Below, piece after piece: positions 61,101 through 64,000 of a DNA stretch of 64,000 bases (positions within the stretch are counted from its first letter, which is position 1; every line of letters begins with the position of its first letter). The DNA comes from Stakelama flava. Its GTDB lineage: Bacteria > Pseudomonadota > Alphaproteobacteria > Sphingomonadales > Sphingomonadaceae. Made by a program: the position numbers and the translations under genes. The DNA is taken from contig NZ_JAHWZX010000009.1 of the NCBI RefSeq assembly GCF_019351405.1, positions 62,001 to 126,000 of the forward strand, given 5' to 3'. The notes beneath the pieces were generated by a model. The model did not search any database. It was given only the letters and a program-made list of their open reading frames with translations, and was not told where the DNA came from.

Positions 61101-62670
61101 TGGCCGGCCGCACGATTCCGCGGCGATCCATATAGACCTTGGCAGCCGCCTCGATCTCCTCCGGAGACTCGAACCCGGCGACCTCGGCCCGCGTGGCCAT
61201 CGCCTCCACCGCCGGCGTGATGAGGTGATCGACATACTCCCGACGGCACGAGATGCATAAGGAGAGCTGGGGGTAGGCGAGGATGCGTTGCGCGATCCCG
61301 TGAAGCGCACCCCGCCAGAGCTGGACGCCGGCCCCCTCATTGACGGCGTCGATGGCGATCAGCGCCCGCTTGCCGACTGCCTCGGCGCGTGCGTTCAAGG
61401 CGCCCAGCAATTGATCGAACTTGCTCGCGCCAAGCTCGAAATGCGCGATCATCTGATTGCCGATTGTGCCATGCAGCGTGAAATCGGTGCCGAGCAGAAA
61501 AAGGGCCGGCGCGCCGTCGGCGAGCGCACGCTCGACCTGCGAGGCAATGAGGTGGGATTTGCCCGATCCTGCCCGTCCATCGAGCAGCGCAAACCGTCGC
61601 TGGTCGCTCAGGCTTCCGATGGAGTCGATGGCTTCGAGAAAATCGCCCAGAGCCGATTGCAGGTCGCGCAGCGTATCCACCAGATAATCCAGGCCGGTTC
61701 GCTCGCGATCCTCCGCCGGTGTCCGCGGGCCGGCCGTCTTGGGCCGCTTGGCCTTTGCCTCTCGCGAGAACTCGCCGATCGACTGAATCGCATCGAAGAC
61801 CCGCTTGCGCAGATCAAGCGCCTGATCGCGCCATGCCGGATAGTCGAACGGCGCATCGCTCGACGACACGAGGATAAACGTGGCCGCGTCGAACTGGCGG
61901 ACTTTGCCGGCGATCTCGCTAAGTTTGCGCTTGTCCGTGGGTGGCAGCGTCTGCGGCGCCGAGCCGAGTTGCGCCTTCTCGAGCACAGCGGCGCGGACAG
62001 CTTCGAGCAGGGTGCGAAACCGGGTATTGCGAAGCAAACCGTCAAATACCGCCGCGGTTGATACATCGACATTGTCTTCGGGATGATATCGCTCTTCGAG
62101 CGCGGCGACGGTCCGCTGGCACTGGGCTGCGAGCCATGACGGCGACAACTCGATCCCGCCGAACCAATAATCGATCAAGCCGATTGTTTCGGGGCGGGTG
62201 AGCAGCTCTTCAAGGTCCGATGCGGTCCAAGGTTCGAACAGAACGGTTCTGCCCAGCGCCGAAGCGGCAGCCTCCCACTTCACCTTGTGCTGGTCCCAAG
62301 CATCCCAGCCATTCGCCTGTGGCTTGCCGCCTTTCGTTGTCCGTTGCGTGCGCCCCGTCAGCACACACGCGATCGCGATCGTCATCATGCTCAACTTGGG
62401 GTGGGTAGCCAGCGCCGTGGCTACCGATTTGTCGACCGCGCCCCAATCGACATCGCCGGATTTTGTGTAGAATTTGGCCTGATACCCATGCTCGCTGCTG
62501 TCGGCGAGCTGCCACACGGCCTCGATCCCGCCATCTCCACCCGCACCATGAATCCTGCGAAATTCGACAGACCCCGTGGGCGGGATGCGCCGGGCGACCT
62601 GGCAGACTAGTTCCTCGAAGGTCTCGCGCTGCCCGGCAACGCCAGCGATAATCTTGGTAAAGTCCAGCAT
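58132..62670 (-). CDS. Large STAND-type NTPase with N-terminal Mrr/Cap4-like nuclease domain (Avs-like)
   Basis: A 1512-residue protein. Residues 1-105 look like a restriction-type PD-(D/E)XK nuclease: Glu19/Glu20 (TFEELV), Asp46 (GGDGGIEA) and Gln64-Ala-Lys66 (GYQAKF). A linker leads to a P-loop NTPase with Walker A GRAGSGKS (365-372) and a Walker B-like ALIAIDAVNE (437-445), the STAND pattern, then SCRREY as sensor. The last 900 residues are an unrecognised helical region, presumably a sensor. Avs proteins have this order (effector, STAND, sensor) and sense phage proteins; known Avs4 carries an Mrr-type effector and is of similar size. Assignment to a named Avs class is not possible here. 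Confidence 0.8.
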   Translation of the reverse strand: MLDFTKIIAGVAGQRETFEELVCQVARRIPPTGSVEFRRIHGAGGDGGIEAVWQLADSSEHGYQAKFYTKSGDVDWGAVDKSVATALATHPKLSMMTIAIACVLTGRTQRTTKGGKPQANGWDAWDQHKVKWEAAASALGRTVLFEPWTASDLEELLTRPETIGLIDYWFGGIELSPSWLAAQCQRTVAALEERYHPEDNVDVSTAAVFDGLLRNTRFRTLLEAVRAAVLEKAQLGSAPQTLPPTDKRKLSEIAGKVRQFDAATFILVSSSDAPFDYPAWRDQALDLRKRVFDAIQSIGEFSREAKAKRPKTAGPRTPAEDRERTGLDYLVDTLRDLQSALGDFLEAIDSIGSLSDQRRFALLDGRAGSGKSHLIASQVERALADGAPALFLLGTDFTLHGTIGNQMIAHFELGASKFDQLLGALNARAEAVGKRALIAIDAVNEGAGVQLWRGALHGIAQRILAYPQLSLCISCRREYVDHLITPAVEAMATRAEVAGFESPEEIEAAAKVYMDRRGIVRPATPWLNPEFSNPLFLRTACLAIERDGRTTFPRGMRGTSEVLSFFLDATGRHLGTTYDGADTLIGPVRRALLSLAAAMAKHRQDYASRAEAHAIVEQAFQGFAPPPGKTWLELLRFRGLLRYDPNPAHDPNDPLSDQDDVVRFSFQRFQDHLVANSLLQNISDPTGLFDSAGSLAFVLRKHGVQWEWRGLFYALTLHFADRYKVEIVDALPGGFNAWWDQWPVQDAFVDSVRWRAVGAFTDRTRELLNRLDRDDEEIVALLIELAVVEQHPWNADLLDRNLQPRQLADRDAFWTRRINAAHHDAGHPLSKLINWCLSLGTARAEDETLRLALVILAWAFTSTSANIRDTATKAMIRVFMERPSLVEPLFIRFAGCDDPYVIERMFGALYGASLRTLDPARLQAHALTAWTHAFAGGQVPVHIVTRDYARGVVELANTAGTPDARIDLVRCRPPYGATAPVFNFTEARVEARAKRIGADSILRSCYKGLADFGRYTLQYRVERFAAAPLAGPRPLMSSETGRAFLDDVSQGRPDIAAAFEALRDAHRRKRMSFDADTFKMTIPAADRRRVRAAEAALVALLTPAQARRFATNAKRWAANESDNVWIVPGKGAGKEVNAHRAKLWVANRAMALGWTETAFPRDHTVGERQGDRGRVERIGKKYQRIAMMELLARLADNNWLKPDWGEPAKVYDDPLDVEFVRDIEPSVLPADKEAAAISGVPSVPLLRCPDLPPAERKAWVFDTDLPAQRLSMGLGSDLGSDEWLALYRYASHDIDGPRGKGVWDVPWEQSDFHFIAMLLMPPATRERFIEETERHMDDFHEWLPGNLTDGPFIGELGRRSTWPDKPWSTLRARGPDDDRCYRVIKPTIGFQWESHLDESLADGFSRQVPIGWLIRALGLRPDIENAGVFVNGDGLPVIVSGSDNHHSHVLVRRDALLEMARKHEVEPVWTVIGERIGRTGSGKRRPDVRVRYNGVLWLRERSPQIRHWSRSD

Positions 62671-63026
62671 CAGGCGGATGTCGTACTAGCTGAGGTTGTG
62701 CTGCCGCAATAGAGCAGGATTTCCTCCGACAAGGTGGAAGCGTGACATTTGTCAGGACAATCAGTGGATCTCGTCCACACTGAAGGGCCGTTGCCGGCGA
62801 CGACATCGCATGACGAGCGTCTGCTTTGCAGATCAGGCCGCCCGAGATCTGCTAGTCCGCTTCCGGCCCATAATTGGCCTCGTGAATGAATGACCGGTTT
62901 CGACTGCCAAGCGAGGCGTCGTGAATGTCGCTTTTGTTCGCGAAAGCCGAGTGGCCGCTATCTGCGCCTTGCCCGTCAAAGCCGGACTGACCGCTACCGG
63001 CCCATCAGCTCGCACTGATCCCGTCG
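62671..63026. other. Gene-free region with decayed repeat fragments
   Basis: No credible coding frame in 356 bases. The part 62880-63010 holds pieces such as GAATGACCGGTTTC, GAATGTCGCTTTTG, GCGAAAGCC and GCCGGACTGACCGC, similar in type to those left of the nuclease gene. No ribosome binding site is evident for the STAND gene at 62670, whose promoter presumably lies here. Confidence 0.45.
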
Positions 63027-63326
63027 TCACGGGATAATCTGGACCCGCTTATCGATCGAGCTCTCGAGATCACCTGCCGAAACGCACCATGCCCTCGCAA
63101 GCGCATCGAGCTCTGCTCGCGATATCCGATCGTCCCGCTCGATGGTGAGCAGTCGCGTGCGCGGAATACCCGTCCGCTTCGCCAGCGTCGTCAGCGGCGT
63201 TGCCGTCTGTGCCGTCCATGCCTGAAACCAGTTGTCGCCGTCCGCAATCATCTGTGCCACCGGATGATCTTCGCCATACCGGTCGAGTTCCAGCGCCACC
63301 GGTCGTTCGCCTTTTCGCCGGCTCAT
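63027..63326 (-). CDS. Small HTH (XRE-like) DNA-binding protein
   Basis: A 99-residue protein with a helix-turn-helix core: PLTTLAKRTGIPRTRLLTIERDDRISRAELDALARAWCVS. The N-terminus contains a basic SRRKGERP. The ATG overlaps the stop of the upstream 67-residue ORF by four bases. Such HTH pairs are frequent in sphingomonad plasmids, phages and integrative elements, usually as regulators. Possible control of the adjoining block is inference. Function otherwise unknown. Confidence 0.75.
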   Translation of the reverse strand: MSRRKGERPVALELDRYGEDHPVAQMIADGDNWFQAWTAQTATPLTTLAKRTGIPRTRLLTIERDDRISRAELDALARAWCVSAGDLESSIDKRVQIIP

Positions 63327-63526
63327 GCCCGGTCGAACAGTTCGCGCTGGGTATTACGACAGGCAAAGGCCCCTCGCGCGCGCAGTGCAGCGCCGACCGC
63401 CTGCCGATAATGAACGGTTCCGAACCGCTCCGCCTCGTCGAAGGCCAGGGGCGACCATTCGTCGCCGGGATAGCATGCGTCATAAATCTCGCGCGCAGAA
63501 GCGCGTAGCTGCAGATCGCGCTGCAT
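63323..63526 (-). CDS. 67-residue hypothetical protein upstream of the HTH gene
   Basis: A small soluble protein (MQRDLQLRASAREIYDACYP, then GDEWSPLAFDEAERF). ATG 63526 has GGAG eight bases upstream; longer frames lack one. It overlaps the HTH gene in an ATGA, so the two form an operon. It resembles short accessory proteins found beside HTH regulators in mobile elements, without known function. The promoter region upstream contains a LexA-box-like sequence. Confidence 0.65.
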   Translation of the reverse strand: MQRDLQLRASAREIYDACYPGDEWSPLAFDEAERFGTVHYRQAVGAALRARGAFACRNTQRELFDRA

Positions 63527-63578
63527 CACCAAGCTCCAGTCCGTCGAATCGCCTCCATAAGGGCGAAGCCGAACTATA

Positions 63579-63593
63579 GAACATAACACGAAC
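63579..63593. promoter_or_regulatory. Putative LexA (SOS) box
   Basis: GAAC-ATAACAC-GAAC, the reverse complement of the alphaproteobacterial LexA consensus GTTC-N7-GTTC, exact in all eight defined bases. A third GAAC starts eight bases earlier (63571). It is located in the divergent gap between the HTH pair (minus) and the thermonuclease gene (plus), so it could put either under DNA-damage control. Confidence 0.65.
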
Positions 63594-63714
63594 ATTGGAC
63601 AAGGCACCGGCTCAACCGGGAGGCGTTCGCGAATGGAACCGGACTTGATCGCACGATGGAATTCAGGGCAGGGTTCGGCATCGGAAGGGGGTTGGTATCT
63701 TCATATTCGCGCTA

Positions 63715-64000
63715 ATGCTCGCCCAGGCGATCGTCCCTGCAGGAACGACGTTCGCGTGCACCCCGATCCGCGTCTGGGACGGCGATGGGCCGGTATGGTG
63801 CAAGGAAGGACCGCGCGTTCGGCTTGCCGGTATCGCAGCACGCGAAACCGACGGCACGTGCCGGTCGAACCAGCCCTGCCCGAAGGCCGGATGGATTGCC
63901 GCCCGTGACGCACTTGTAAACACCGTCGGTCGGCGGCTTGGCCGAACCAGCGACGGCCATATCCGGGTTGCGGGACCTACGATGCGATGCCGTTCGGATG
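63715..64000 (+). CDS. Thermonuclease (SNase-like) family protein, partial at the window edge
   Basis: An exported nuclease-like protein cut off by the end of the window (95 complete codons seen). The frame reads MLAQAIVPAGTTFACTPIRV, then WDGDG, then GPRVRLAGIAARETDG and NQPCPKAGWIAARDALV, the pattern of SNase-like thermonuclease domains (the family's WDGDT...VRLAGIDAPE). Hydrophobic residues just upstream in frame (IFIFAL) suggest that the signal peptide starts before ATG 63715: GGAAGGGG lies at 63683-63690, and the start may be a rare codon. Cysteines replace some typical residues. Such genes are common in sphingomonad mobile elements. Confidence 0.75.
   Translation, partial: MLAQAIVPAGTTFACTPIRVWDGDGPVWCKEGPRVRLAGIAARETDGTCRSNQPCPKAGWIAARDALVNTVGRRLGRTSDGHIRVAGPTMRCRSD

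Noticed and set aside
56011..62670. Toxin-antitoxin module
   Set aside because: The two genes are convergent and both very large, with no small overlapping partner; their domains fit nuclease/STAND immunity better.
63633..63908. A 91-codon plus-strand frame starting at 63633
   Set aside because: It has no domain, and a different frame over the same bases encodes a recognisable thermonuclease domain.
1..64000. CRISPR array or insertion sequence
   Set aside because: No regularly spaced repeats and no transposase-like gene were found on either strand.

Overview
The window looks like a chromosomal segment of a high-GC alphaproteobacterium of the Sphingomonadales (Sphingomonas/Sphingopyxis-like). 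Grounds: uniformly GC-rich coding, a lig-type (protocatechuate 4,5-cleavage) gene set like the one known from Sphingobium SYK-6, an OprB porin and BCCT transporter of alphaproteobacterial type, and an alphaproteobacterial-style LexA direct repeat near the right end. No rRNA, CRISPR array or intact insertion sequence was seen. Two tRNA genes, Arg(CCG) and Tyr(GTA), are present.

Layout. 1-24 kb is mostly housekeeping: Ada repair regulator, secreted esterase, membrane serine protease, PriA, a GAF-PAS-GGDEF diguanylate cyclase, transaldolase, an orphan ABC ATPase, TldD, then glnK-amtB behind a canonical sigma-54 promoter, RecQ, an M3 dipeptidyl peptidase, a DUF2975/HTH/membrane-protein operon with two perfect inverted repeats upstream, and an Atm1-type exporter. 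24.6-33.4 kb holds two divergent operons for the lower protocatechuate 4,5-cleavage (or gallate) route: ligK-ligU-dctA-oprB on the minus strand; an unusual two-HTH LysR regulator, a DUF1932 dehydrogenase, ligJ and ligI on the plus strand. Together they would take 2-pyrone-4,6-dicarboxylate or oxalomesaconate to pyruvate and oxaloacetate. The ring-opening genes ligABC are not in the window.

33.5-43.0 kb is an ABC efflux module (HlyD adaptor, ATPase, a 31-residue membrane peptide, two paralogous MacB/FtsX permeases). Opposite it lies a response regulator/histidine kinase pair, and a perfect inverted repeat sits between the divergent promoters. 43.0-50 kb is an ethanol-to-acetyl-CoA operon (aldehyde dehydrogenase, alcohol dehydrogenase, and a DUF779 domain fused to acetyl-CoA synthetase) with a GAF-Fis regulator that lacks the AAA+ domain. 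Next comes an aidB-like acyl-CoA dehydrogenase inactivated by an inferred deletion of about 44 bp, then alkA, rlmB, tRNA-Tyr and a BCCT transporter.

55.5-64 kb is accessory. A 1512-residue STAND-type NTPase with an N-terminal Mrr/Cap4-like nuclease domain (Avs-like architecture) lies tail-to-tail with a 696-residue protein carrying a C-terminal PD-(D/E)XK signature. Beyond them are an HTH/small-protein pair and a truncated secreted thermonuclease, divergent across a LexA-box-like GAAC-N7-GAAC repeat. This block is the best candidate for an undescribed (probably antiphage) system. All functional calls are from reading the sequence; no database search was possible.
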